This document shows, piece by piece, positions 20,440 through 30,457 of a DNA stretch of 64,000 nucleotides. The notes beneath the pieces were generated by a model. It worked only from the letters and a program-made list of their open reading frames with translations, did no database searches and was not told where the DNA came from. The DNA lies in assembly GCF_019649055.1 (NCBI RefSeq), contig NW_026570258.1, positions 868,001 to 932,000 of the forward strand, read 5' to 3'. Each line of letters starts with the position of its first letter. Within the stretch, counting starts at the first letter, position 1. This DNA is from Paramacrobiotus metropolitanus. Taxonomy: Eukaryota; Tardigrada; Eutardigrada; Parachela; Macrobiotidae. Made by a program: the position numbers and the translations under genes.

Positions 20440-22810
20440 AAATGACATTGCAAGTCATGCGATGCCCTGCTGCTTCAATTTATAAAAGTTTCTTTTTCTG
20501 TTGCAACGGAGTTGGTGGTATTGAGCAGATTTTTGGAATGCTCAATAACAGTTTCGGCGTTGGTGATTGTAATCAACCTTGATTGCGTTGTTGAATGTTG
20601 ACTGGCCTTTCAGCTGAAAGGACAACTGTTTGAACCAAAGTTACCGAACCGACCGACTTCCTTAAGAACAGGCTTCTGTGCTCTATCCGCACTGCAGTGG
20701 TTCTCAGCTGTGACTGTTTACTAAAGAGTTTAGTGCGTTATCGAAAAACGCGCACATTCCTGTATGAGTATACAAATTAATATGGTTATGGAATATCGTA
20801 TACCTCTACCTTTGTATTATACCTGAATTCATTTCACAGCAGTTACGATGGCGGTGAAGCCGGTTAAAGTAGCATAATTACAAGCACGTCAGGAGTACAC
20901 AGTAGTAATTTGTGATGTTTATACAGTAAATAATAACCGCGAAAACGACTCTGAATCAAATCGAGGTTTCATTTCTTGTGTTTAAAAAACAATTTCAATG
21001 TAATTGCAATTGATTTAAAAAATTTTCATAAAACTCCAGAAGTTTAAGATTAGGTCAGAACAATTTTCATGGTTATAAGAATACTTTCAGGCAGCAGAGT
21101 TTTCTGGAAGTCGATTATTGACGTGAATGTTGGCACGTAAACCGCTTTATAAATGTTGTAGATACAGAATAATCTTTTCGCTAAAAACACGCATCCATGA
21201 AGTGTTAAAAAAATGAATAGTGGTTGAAATTAGCGAGCGCTGCGGCAATAAAAGGCATCGCTACATGTGTGTTACACAGTACTGTACTCGTCAATAGATT
21301 TTTACAAACTGGTTTCGTAATCAGGTTGCTATTAACCGTGTTGCGATGACTATTAAACCGTCACATATCACCGATGCCTATCATCGCAAGTGCTATAAAA
21401 ATGGCAAGCGGTCTGAATCAGACCTATTCTTGTGTGATAACCGTTCGCTGTTTAGCTCTGCATCTCTGCCCAATTCGCCCTTTTGAACCGATAGGTCCTG
21501 ATCACCTGGTCACCTCTCTACTTCGTATCAAAAGACACAGGAGAGCGCAGAGTTGGTCAGACTGGTCAAAATGCATATGGTCTAAGTTGCCACATGAATG
21601 GGACAGTCCACTTTCCTTGCTTTTACTACCTTTTCTGTATGTGATGGTGCTGATTATATGACATTGTGATTTCGTTTCCCAGGGATCTGGTAAAAGGAAG
21701 GCCAGAGATGCATTTTCATATCACGCGGTAGCGGTTGTGATGTGACGGTCGTTCTGTGATATGTAACTTTTAAAGATCGCCGCAACACGGTTATTATTTC
21801 GCTCACGTTCTACAGAGAAAGTTTGCAGGTGAATCCAACGGGGATAACGCAAATCGAGCAGGTCATAAATGCCTAGCGGTTTGAATGCAACAGTGCTAAT
21901 CACTCTGTAAATCATTAAAGTAGTACTACTGCATCCTAGTATCCTATCACCGCCAAACAGAGGTGATTCAACGACTATTAAACCACAACCAGTTTCTGGC
22001 TATCGTTGAAAATTTCTATGGATTTGTGGAGCGGTTACATAACGTACTGATACGTAACTCCTTAACTAACGCACGTAACTTCGTTAACTGCGTATCTACG
22101 CGCATACCACATTGTCGCTAAATTTTAAATTTTTATTGCACCGCGTTTCGCACTTCAATAACCTGCGGGCATAATACGAGTGGCAATACAGCAATAATAA
22201 ACCAGCAAATGTTTCTGATAAGAATGCATTCTTGGCATGTGCAGAAATTAAGTCAGTTAAAGACCTTTTTAGTTCGTTTCAAAAAATGGTAAGAAACATA
22301 TTCTTTGCGGCACAATTTTGCGATCAATTAGGCACAAGTACGAGTATACACATTTCAAAGTTCCAATATCTAAACGTATTTTTGGTCAATCAGTGCTTTC
22401 TTTGTTGTTCTTGTAGCTGTTGCAGATTATATAAACAGTGTTACGAACAAAAATTTTTTATAACCGGTGAAAATATTTTTTTAAAAACTTTCTCCAAAAT
22501 GACAAAGTAGCTAATTAAATGTAGTACTTAATCTACTTAAAACGAAAAAATCAAATGCCATTGCCGAACATGATTGTGCGCGTTCCATGCATGCTACCAT
22601 TTTGAATCCAATTCACGTAGCGCTTGAAACACCGAGTACAGCAGTTACGTACTATTGAAAATCTGCACCGGAAAGCAGATTATAGCGGCTGCCATAAGCC
22701 AGATTCGACGGCACCCACAAGGTGGGTCGCCAGCATTCAGGGTGGACGCGGAAATAGGCGTGACGATTGTACAGCTTCTTAATCATGCATCCATCCTGTG
22801 CATATAATTC
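20440..22810. other. Intergenic, no supported features
   Basis: About 2.4 kb of mixed AT-rich DNA. Short open frames at 21374-21661 and 22232-22510 show no family resemblance or splice context. Confidence 0.5.
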
Positions 22811-22813
22811 CGG

Positions 22814-23182
22814 CCGCACGACGAGCGCTGCCCGTGTCAGATACCGACTGTCCCGCGCCGCTTCTCATATAATTATAATGTGTAATTGTTAAATTTCTAA
22901 CTGTAAACAGTCCGCCGCGCAGCCATCATGACCTTTTTCGCTTCCACCTGCCGCATAGTCCTCAGTAGGGCACTGGTCAGTGCGCATGCCCTGATTCTTG
23001 CTGTCGGTTGGGTGGATTTTTTCGTCAACGGTACCGCGGATTATCCTCATGCCTGTACGCGGTATAAGTATAACCCCGTATTATTTGTCGTTACCAGGAC
23101 ATTCTCCGAGATGACCACGACCATCGCCTTTGCCTATCTGCTGGTGTCGCTGCATCTTTATGGGAAGCAACGCTCACCAGTA
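22814..23182 (+). pseudogene. 5' fragment of duplicated multi-pass receptor-like gene
   Basis: From CCGCACGACGAGCGCTGCC (22814) to AAGCAACGCTCAC (about 23178) the sequence parallels 24819-25180. This covers the upstream region and the first 80 or so codons (ATG at 22928; MTFFASTCRIVLSRALVSAH). Homology stops abruptly and a foldback element follows. The frame then continues only a few codons into the element to a stop at 23207-23209. The rest of the gene does not resume on the other side, so this copy is truncated. Confidence 0.8.
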
Positions 23183-23918
23183 ACTAGTAACATAATATTA
23201 TTAAACTAACTGGCATTCCATCGAGCATGCACCTTTTACGATGACGTCAAGGTAGAGAACACGCACAGTGAGACGCAGTGGCAACCCCTGCGGGTTCTGT
23301 GTTTTTCGAAACTTTCAAATTAGTACAATCCCTTCGTACTATGGCTCAAAAATGCGGAAAAAAATTTGAAATTTGGAAAGTGAAAGTTGGTAAGCAAAAA
23401 GCTGCTATACAAACGAAAAATTTACGATTAACGTAATTCTTGTTTACCATAGAGGTCTATGAGGCAGTCTGCCTTAGCCCTCTACGCAAACAAAGATCAC
23501 TTGTTTTGATCAAATCTGAATTGTTCGACCGTTTTCATTGATTGATTAAATTTTAATTGTTTCGTTTTGGTTGACTGATCAGGTTATGGTCGCTTCGTTT
23601 GATCAAGAACCAAGGATTTTCGTTTAGCATGGAGGTCTCTGGACTGGCAAACCACCTCATAGACCTCTATGCTAACGAAAATCATAAAGTTTTCGTTTCC
23701 TTGACAATGTTTCACTTGTCAGTTTTAGTTTACAAACTTAGATTTTTTTTCTGCATTTTTTGAGCCATAGTACGAACGGATTGTACTAATTTGAAAGTTT
23801 TGAAAAACACAGAAGCCGCTGGGGTTGCCCACTGCGTTGCACACCGCGTGTCACATAGCGTGACGTCACGCCAGTCGATGGAATACCTTAAGGTTTAGTA
23901 ATATTATGCTAGTAAGTA
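23183..23918. mobile_element. Long foldback element with TIRs of about 170 bp
   Basis: The left side (AACATAATATTATTAAAC, ATTCCATCGA, GCAGTGGCAACCCC, TTCTGTGTTTTTC, TTAGTACAATCC, GTACTATGGCTCAAAAA) is matched in order and inverted on the right side (about 23745-23918). Identity appears to be about 80-85 percent. A second inverted pair lies inside (ATAGAGGTCTATGAGG near 23451 against CCTCATAGACCTCTAT near 23656). The whole 0.73 kb could fold into one hairpin. There is no transposase frame. Confidence 0.8.
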
Positions 23919-24818
23919 TCTGTTCTCGTATATAATGTCTTTGGGCGATTATCGCCGATTAAGCATCCCTGGATTTTGCGAATTCGTAGCAACTGAAAAT
24001 GGAACCGGTAAGCTATTACCAGCTATTTATTTTACTTATGCTTGATGCATTTGCTTTCTAGCAAAAGCTGCATTAGTCACCAGTTAAACTTCTACTGACT
24101 GCCTACTGACTGCCAAACCGGGTTTCCGGAATCATGTTCGGATGTTAGTTTCAAAAGCCTGCCATTTCTACATAATGCGCGGCATACAATACACAATAAA
24201 TTATAATTACCTACGATTAGAACTGGCTGCCGGCTGGTTAATGCTGACTCACGTTTACATTTTCTGTGCTCGCATTGATTCGGGTAAAAATGTGCTGTAA
24301 CCACAAGGCTGACTAGCAGTAAAAAGTAATGATTCGGCTCCATGTTCTGTAATTTTGCATGTGCGTTACAGGGCCACAGGCGTACTCACTTTTCTGTCAC
24401 TCTTTCTGATGATTCCACAATTCTAGGTACTTATAAAAATGGCAGCGCTATGCCGATTTATGAGCCAACAGTTTATAACAGACCAAATAAATTTAAACGA
24501 AATAGCGTTTTCAGGAACTGCACTAGTATAGGTAAGCTTCTTACCGCCTGTTATAACCACTAACGGGTCACTTCCAGGGTAGTGGCTCGAGGCAATTTTC
24601 AGAAAGATAATCCGGTCTGTTTTATTAGTAAGCAGTTTGAGTCATTAACGCAATCTGATTGTCTGATTTTCGTCCGGCCAGCTCTTTGCTACCATACTGT
24701 ACTCGCATATCAGTGTGCAAGCGTACACTACACTTGTATCTACACTTGTATCTAAATGTCTTCAGTCAGACGATTTATTTGAAGCCACGCGCAAAACGTC
24801 GGTGCATTGCGAAAACTG
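23919..24818. other. Intergenic with one weak candidate exon
   Basis: Apart from the candidate at 24211-24343 (minus), nothing is supported here. Confidence 0.5.
24211..24343 (-). CDS. Candidate short secreted peptide exon
   Basis: On the minus strand an ATG at 24343 opens MEPNHYFLLLVSLVVTAHF, a plausible signal peptide. A short basic stretch with two cysteines (QCEHRKCKR) follows. A donor (GTAGGTAATTAT) ends the exon at 24211. A possible acceptor 43 bases further on would lead to a stop within a few codons, giving a peptide of only about 49 residues. No conservation or expression evidence is available, so this is tentative. Confidence 0.25.
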
Positions 24819-24928
24819 CCGCACGACGAGCGCTGCCAGATTCAGATACCGACTGTCCCGCGCCGCTTCTCACATATAATTTCTAATTGTTTTATTTCTT
24901 ACTGTACGCAGTCGGCCGCGCAGCCGTC

Positions 24929-25606
24929 ATGACCTTTTTCGCTTCCGCCCGTCGCATAGTTCTCAGTGGGGCATTGGTCAGTGCGCATGCCTTTATTCTC
25001 GGTATCGATTGGGTGGATTTTTTCGTCAACGGTACCGCGGACTATTCGCATGCCTGTACGCGGTATAGGTATAACCCCGTATTGCTTGTCGTTACCACGA
25101 CCTTCTCTGAGATGACCACGACAATCGCCTTTGCTCATCTGCTGGTGTCGCTGTACGTTTATGGGAAGCAACGCTCACTGTATCGGATCTTACGCCGGGA
25201 TCTCGGTAATAGCGACTTCCCGTCCACCGTTTCCCGCGCTCACGGCGGGCTAACGCTTTTGCTGGCACTTGGTCCGACCGGCGTCCTGTTGGCCGTCCTG
25301 CTGCCGCTGGCCATCCGGCCGGTGGTGGTCAGTATGTTCAGTAACACCACGGTGCGGTACGCTTACGTCACGGTACCCACGGTGGTAGTGGAAGTGTGGT
25401 ATGCGGTGATGTTGACCATAAACTGCGCTATCGTCACTGTCAGCTTTACCGCCATAACGACCATCGTCTGCAGCTTCAAGCGGGCCGCCCAAGGAATCCT
25501 CGACGGGCTGAACACTCTGTCCCTGCGTGTTTCACGCTTGTCGGCCGTGGAATTATTACCACAGGCTAGCCAATACGAAAGGCAGCTGGAAATATTAGGT
25601 GGGTAA
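24929..25606 (+). CDS. Multi-pass membrane protein, chemoreceptor (Gr)-like, possibly incomplete
   Basis: 225 codons from ATG at 24929, chosen because the duplicate at 22928 shares it. Hydrophobic stretches at roughly residues 9-30, 45-75, 104-131 and 143-190 suggest four or five membrane passes. A basic segment follows (FKRAAQGILDGLNTLSLRVS), resembling the intracellular loop before TM5 of insect-type gustatory receptors. Those receptors have seven TMs and a C-terminal signature that is absent here. The frame ends at a donor-like sequence (TTAGGTGGGTAAAG), so further exons may lie downstream that I could not find. A conserved acceptor-like site (TTACTGTACGCAG) just upstream of the ATG in both copies suggests a 5' UTR intron or trans-splicing. 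The family assignment is inference from topology only. Confidence 0.55.
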   Translation: MTFFASARRIVLSGALVSAHAFILGIDWVDFFVNGTADYSHACTRYRYNPVLLVVTTTFSEMTTTIAFAHLLVSLYVYGKQRSLYRILRRDLGNSDFPSTVSRAHGGLTLLLALGPTGVLLAVLLPLAIRPVVVSMFSNTTVRYAYVTVPTVVVEVWYAVMLTINCAIVTVSFTAITTIVCSFKRAAQGILDGLNTLSLRVSRLSAVELLPQASQYERQLEILGG

Positions 25607-25856
25607 AGACTGGGGAATTCCTTTTGCTTACCATAATTCGGTTTTTTGTGTGCGACCTTGTAATGGCAAAGTTAAAAGATTAATTAATTTATTTAAAAAC
25701 TTATCTTCGGATAATATAAGAAACTGATAAATTATTTTTTGAATTTGATATACTGGTATAAATAAATAAGTTTTAAATATGATGACAAGTAAATAAAAGG
25801 GTACTGTCGATAAAATTATTAGGTAAAACAATTACGGTAAATAATAAAGGAAATGG

Positions 25857-26268
25857 TTGTAGGCGTCCCCTTTTACCCCCGTTAACTGTAGGCACCCCTT
25901 TTCACACCCACTTAGACTACAGGCACTCGTTTTCGTATACGTAATAATTCCTGCTCCTCGTCGAATGCGAATGCTGTAGGCACCCCAGCAGTATGAAAGA
26001 GATACGTTCCAAATGTTTGTAGTCGGACATCTGAAAGCTTGGGAGATACGTCAGGTAGACATTTTTATGTGAATGCCTGATTCTTAGTCATGTTATACTC
26101 AAAAAAATTTTTAGAACCAAAAAACTAAATCCGTTCAGTCCTTTGGGGGAAATAAAATTAAATATAGATGCCTATAGTGCGCGGAAAAAACGGGGGTGAG
26201 AAATATCTAACAGAATAGGGGTGCCTATAGCAAACGGGGGTGAAAGGGTACCTGTAGCCTGTAGGTAT
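25857..26268. mobile_element. Non-autonomous element with TAGGCACCCC subterminal repeats
   Basis: The motif TGTAGGCACCCC recurs near the left end (about 25857, 25888 and 25976). It occurs inverted near the right end (GGGGTGCCTATAG, GGTACCTGTAG; 26161-26265). A left segment CCTTTTACCCCCGTTAACTG pairs imperfectly with the right segment around 26226-26250. Interior is AT-rich and non-coding. Confidence 0.6.
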
Positions 26269-26279
26269 CTGTAGTTCGC

Positions 26280-27035
26280 TGTGATTCGAGTTACAGTCTG
26301 TACATTACTGTATAAAACATTTCCACAACGCATACAAATATTCCCAACTGCAACTCTCACGTTAGGCGGCATCCATGATGGCATGGAGACATCAGTCGGA
26401 TTACCGTTGCTTCGGTAATTACCGTTGCTTCGGTAATGCAAAGAGTGGTAACCGCAGCCAAGTCACACTGTCACACCCATTTTTATGCTTTCCGTATGAT
26501 CACCGTGGAACGCGTCACGATGTTTTCTGTAAGATCAGTTCAATCTGCCGACGCACTACCGAACGACAAGCAAATTAATACCACTACACTAATGCAATGA
26601 TCTACTCGTATATAGCGTACTCATATTACGCTGTAATGTGTCAAAAAATCTTAATTTCACTGTTTGATAATTTTTCAAAAATTGGCTGTTAAGATGTTTC
26701 CGGCCCGCATTATAGCATAGTTTAGATTACATCTAGAAAACCTTAACAAGCTCGTTCAGAAAGCGAAAGCACTGATTTTCTCGGAACTTAACATTTGTAA
26801 AGCCGGTTGTACCCATCCGTCCGTCGGTATACAACTTATTGACCGGAAATAGCACTGCTGCCACAATGCTATGTCACACTTCAAGAGCAATTTGCAATGA
26901 ATCAATGTGTATTCTCATTAATCTGAGAAAGTGCAATTGCAGGTTCTCGGTCTAGTCGCGCTGGCAGCCCTGTTTTTTTGGGATAGGAGAGAGGGATTCG
27001 CAGGAGGCGCTTGTCCGGGATTGTCCGGAAACCGG
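26280..27035. other. Intergenic, no supported features
   Basis: Unique sequence; one small direct duplication (ATTACCGTTGCTTCGGTA, 26400-26437). Confidence 0.5.
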
Positions 27036-27040
27036 ATAGC

Positions 27041-27166
27041 GATTCTGTTCAACAGCACGGCAACCATGGATTTGTAACAGTGTTATAAATCCATGGTTGC
27101 CGTGCTGTTGGACAGAATCACAATTGTAATGCATAAATAATGTCATTATTTATGCATTACAATTGT
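27041..27166. repeat. Two adjacent strong hairpins
   Basis: Hairpin 1: arm 27041-27073 pairs with 27087-27119 (33 bp, one mismatch, 13-base loop). Hairpin 2 starts at the next base: arm 27120-27142 pairs with 27144-27166 (23 bp, perfect, one-base spacer). Hairpin 1 has the size and loop of a microRNA precursor. Hairpin 2 is a near-perfect AT-rich palindrome, more like an element end or a cruciform site. Confidence 0.9.
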
Positions 27167-27169
27167 AAA

Positions 27170-28620
27170 TCTTTCCCTGCCCACGCATCTTTCCCTTCGC
27201 ATTTTATAAGGAAACACTGGAGCACTCTCATCATCACTTTTTGAAATTAATCACAGATTTGCTGCAGTAGAATTATTTTTTGATTTGTTTGCGTTGACCT
27301 AACTGTATCCAGCAGCTTGCCTTTTTCGTCGGCAGAAACAGTTCCAGTCTTGCAGATGAATTTAAATTTAAATAACGTGCCGTTGTAAGACAAATTAGCA
27401 AAGGTGTTTTATTGGATTTTGTAACTGCTGGTGATGTATCCTGTGTGACATAGATGTACAGAGTATTGTATCGCCTGCCCCTACGTACAGATACTTACTG
27501 AACAAAAGTGCAGCTGCGTTGGCTACTTGGAAAAATTGATCTACGGACTTTTACTGTCGAATACAAAATTGACTGACAAATTGTAGGGCAGCTCTTTGCA
27601 CCACAGATGAACATATACAGTAGGTACTACGAGTAGGAATGTAGGAACAATACAACAGAAGCTAAATATGTATATGGGAGGATGTGCATTCATTTATTTA
27701 CCTATAAATAATGAGCATACACTTCTTCACTTTTTTCTTGCTTTATATCACTATTGGAGTCGAAAAGGTTACTTCGATGCAGATTTCCTTAATTACATAA
27801 GAACATATAATATTACTAACTGGCGCCTGGCGGTACGTGGTGCAGCATAATGTTAAAGAAATGTTTTAAGTTATAGGGCTGTAGTACTTTGAATTGTCGC
27901 AGTACGTATTTTGATCACTACAACTTATAAATGCAGTTTTCGCATATACATGCAAACGATAAGTTTCACTTATTTTTATATCTGGGGCCCCACACAAATC
28001 CTTTTCTCAGACGATTTTAAATTATTTCAAGAGTTTGTGAGACAAAGTCGAAGAATGACCCTTATAACTTACTGGACGTTCCGAATACGAGTAAACACAA
28101 AGCAAAACGCAAAACAAAGCAAGAGTTATCGGAACGGGTACAGGTTTGCGTTTTCATAATTATACCGTACCTGGTATGTACTACGTACTGTATTAACTGT
28201 CTGTAGGCAACTTGGCACCATCTTCCATGTGTCGCGCTACATGTAGATATAATTGGTGGTCTCACGACTTCCATTTTTTTTATGCTTCGAATTTCGAAGC
28301 TCAGAATTCATACTTAAGTTTTCACAATGATAATAGAAAGATGTCGTCTTGGTAAACTTTGTTTCATAGGCGGCGTGTCTCGCCTATGAAACACTCGCCT
28401 TACTTTGTCTCGGCGTGGAAACGGCCTTGAAACGAAATGTCCCGCCGGCGCGATGTCCCGCCAACTAAATTTCTTCGAGCAGCCTCCAGGTATAGTATAC
28501 AGTATAGGTAGATTCATGGAATCCGTACAGTGTGTTACCGTTGTCGTGTGAACATTTAATGGGCAACAGCCAATCCACATATCGGTATGCTTCAGCAGGT
28601 TTACACTAATTAAAATGATT
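27170..28620. other. Intergenic with a GAAATGTCCC motif cluster
   Basis: Mostly AT-rich. At 28361-28392 there is a perfect 12-bp inverted repeat (GTTTCATAGGCG/CGCCTATGAAAC). At about 28420-28465 there are two ATGTCCCGCC motifs like those of the composite elements at 2936 and 8655, but no CCTAAGAAA core. Confidence 0.55.
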
Positions 28621-28639
28621 AAATTTTAAACATTGAAAA

Positions 28640-30060
28640 AACACCCATAATCATTATTGTCATTCAAAATCTTATGATGTGCACTCAAGGTACCCAAAAC
28701 AGCTGCTGCGTTTCCTCTTACTACAGCCAAACTTAATCGCTGTCTTAAAAAGGCCGTGGATCTAGGCTCTCCTGTAGCGTCGCGGATCTTCCGGCCAACA
28801 AAACGAATCAGTTCCGCAAACGATGTTCCAAAGTTCCGAACGTCTCGACCGCCAGAGCGTAGAAAAATAGCCCAAGCCCTCGACGAATGCGTACTTCCGC
28901 CGCTTGAAATTTTCCGCCAGTTGTGCGACACTCCCGGCTTTCAGGGAGCTAGCATGCACATGCGACACGGCCACAGTATCCCAACAAGTTGCATCCCATA
29001 CCACGGCCTTTCCTTCGCGCACAGGAATCAAAGTCATCCCATCCGGCCGCTTGCCGTCCTTGTCAGACAATCCAGCCGGTTCGCTTTGGCAGGATAGCCG
29101 GCGAGCTCCAAGCCGCGTTTCGTCTCATTGTTCAGCTCAACATGTCGCGACCATCTGCCTTTGCTGCTAGGACAAGACAAACCGTGGTGGCCGTTTGTTT
29201 CCACTCGGCTTCCACAGTTTACGCAGTCGTGTTCCTCCACAACGGGCAGCCCAAATCGAAGAGCAACACCAACTCTGACTTCTTCATCTCGCAAGAATGT
29301 ATGTAGAGCAGGTGCTGGAAGGGCATTTAACCAGGCGCCGGAGTCACGTTGGAGAGCAGCCAGCAGCACTGCCTTGTCCGTTTCATTTACAGCAGCCGCT
29401 TTCAGGGATGACACGACACAGTCTATCGAAGGTCGATCCCAGGCCCACTGAAATTTCCTGCTTTCATCGGATGGTGGTTTGCAATCTGACCATTTGGACA
29501 ATTCTTCTACAACGGAATCCAGTAACGCCACCGTCGCAGGCTGGTAGATTTCGGAAACCAGCGAAACCACCGAAAACGCCGACGCCAGAAAGGCGGGAAA
29601 AACTAGCGCTTTGGTGGTTCGCAGTCCAAGTCCACCGTCCCTCACAGGCAAGGTCATCTGGCTCCACTGGAGATCTGTAGCACGGATATTCAGAATAGAC
29701 TGCATCCCGACACGTACACATTCATCCGTGACGTCAGTGAGCGCCATGTGCTCGTAGCACCTAGATGTACGGAAACCATAGAGTAACTTTGGGATTAGCA
29801 GACAGTGTTTGAGGAGATAAAGGCTGAAATGTGCGGGTATCTCTTTAAGGCGGCCGAGAAACTCTTTCAGCTGCGCAGTTTTGCTCTGCAGAAATGTCAC
29901 GCACGCTGCTGATGTTAGTGGTGATCCCAACAAAACAAAGTCATCTTCCCCGGTGACACGCATTTTGGGCCAAACATTAAGTACTGACTGGACAGCGTGC
30001 TGGCGATCCGCAGAAAAACGTCCCACACCGTAGACTTCACACTTGTCCAGATTCAACTCT
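28640..30060 (-). mobile_element. 5'-truncated non-LTR retrotransposon with CCHC-RLE C-terminus, copy 1
   Basis: The minus strand begins just after the catalytic palm (LNLDKCEVYG). It continues through a thumb-like region (LLIPKLLYGFRTSR, LPVRDGGLGLR), then a Cys-Cys-His-Cys knuckle (CVNCGSRVETNGHHGLSC). A restriction-like endonuclease motif follows (KRPDGMTLIP...VVWD), then a C-terminal GEPRSTAFLRQRLSLAVVRG segment. The CCHC plus RPD...D order is that of R2/NeSL-type elements. The reading frame breaks near 29075 and again near 28900, and the 5' half is missing, so the copy is dead. Confidence 0.8.
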
Positions 30061-30457
30061 AATAACTCTTCAACTCTTGTCGTGTGAATGTACTCACCAT
30101 CAGTATAGTTCCATGATTAGCCAGTGCTGTGCAATTAGTCCATTGAATTACCGGTATCCGGTGTATCGTATGCAATACAGCGATAGAATGCACCACCGCG
30201 TAATTTCGGATAGCCGCTAATGGGTTTCGAGGGTAAAGCACTTTACCGCATTATCATGAATCAGCACAATGTGCAATAAGCGATAAGATTGACCGTGTTT
30301 ACATTAGCATGTGCGCATTCTGCGCCTTGTGTACATTGCTAAATGCCGTGTTATGCAGGGCTATCAAATACCGGTTAACAAGGTATTGTACATTGCGCTT
30401 TAGACCTTAAATACGTAGAGTAGTAGTATTTCAAAGTTTGCTTCGTTGAAAAATAAA
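30060..30457. other. Upstream region of the GH3 gene
   Basis: Unique sequence; no recognised promoter element. Confidence 0.4.

Noticed and set aside
28756-29680. Several plus-strand open frames of 88-127 codons
   Set aside because: They are complements of the retrotransposon coding region on the minus strand.
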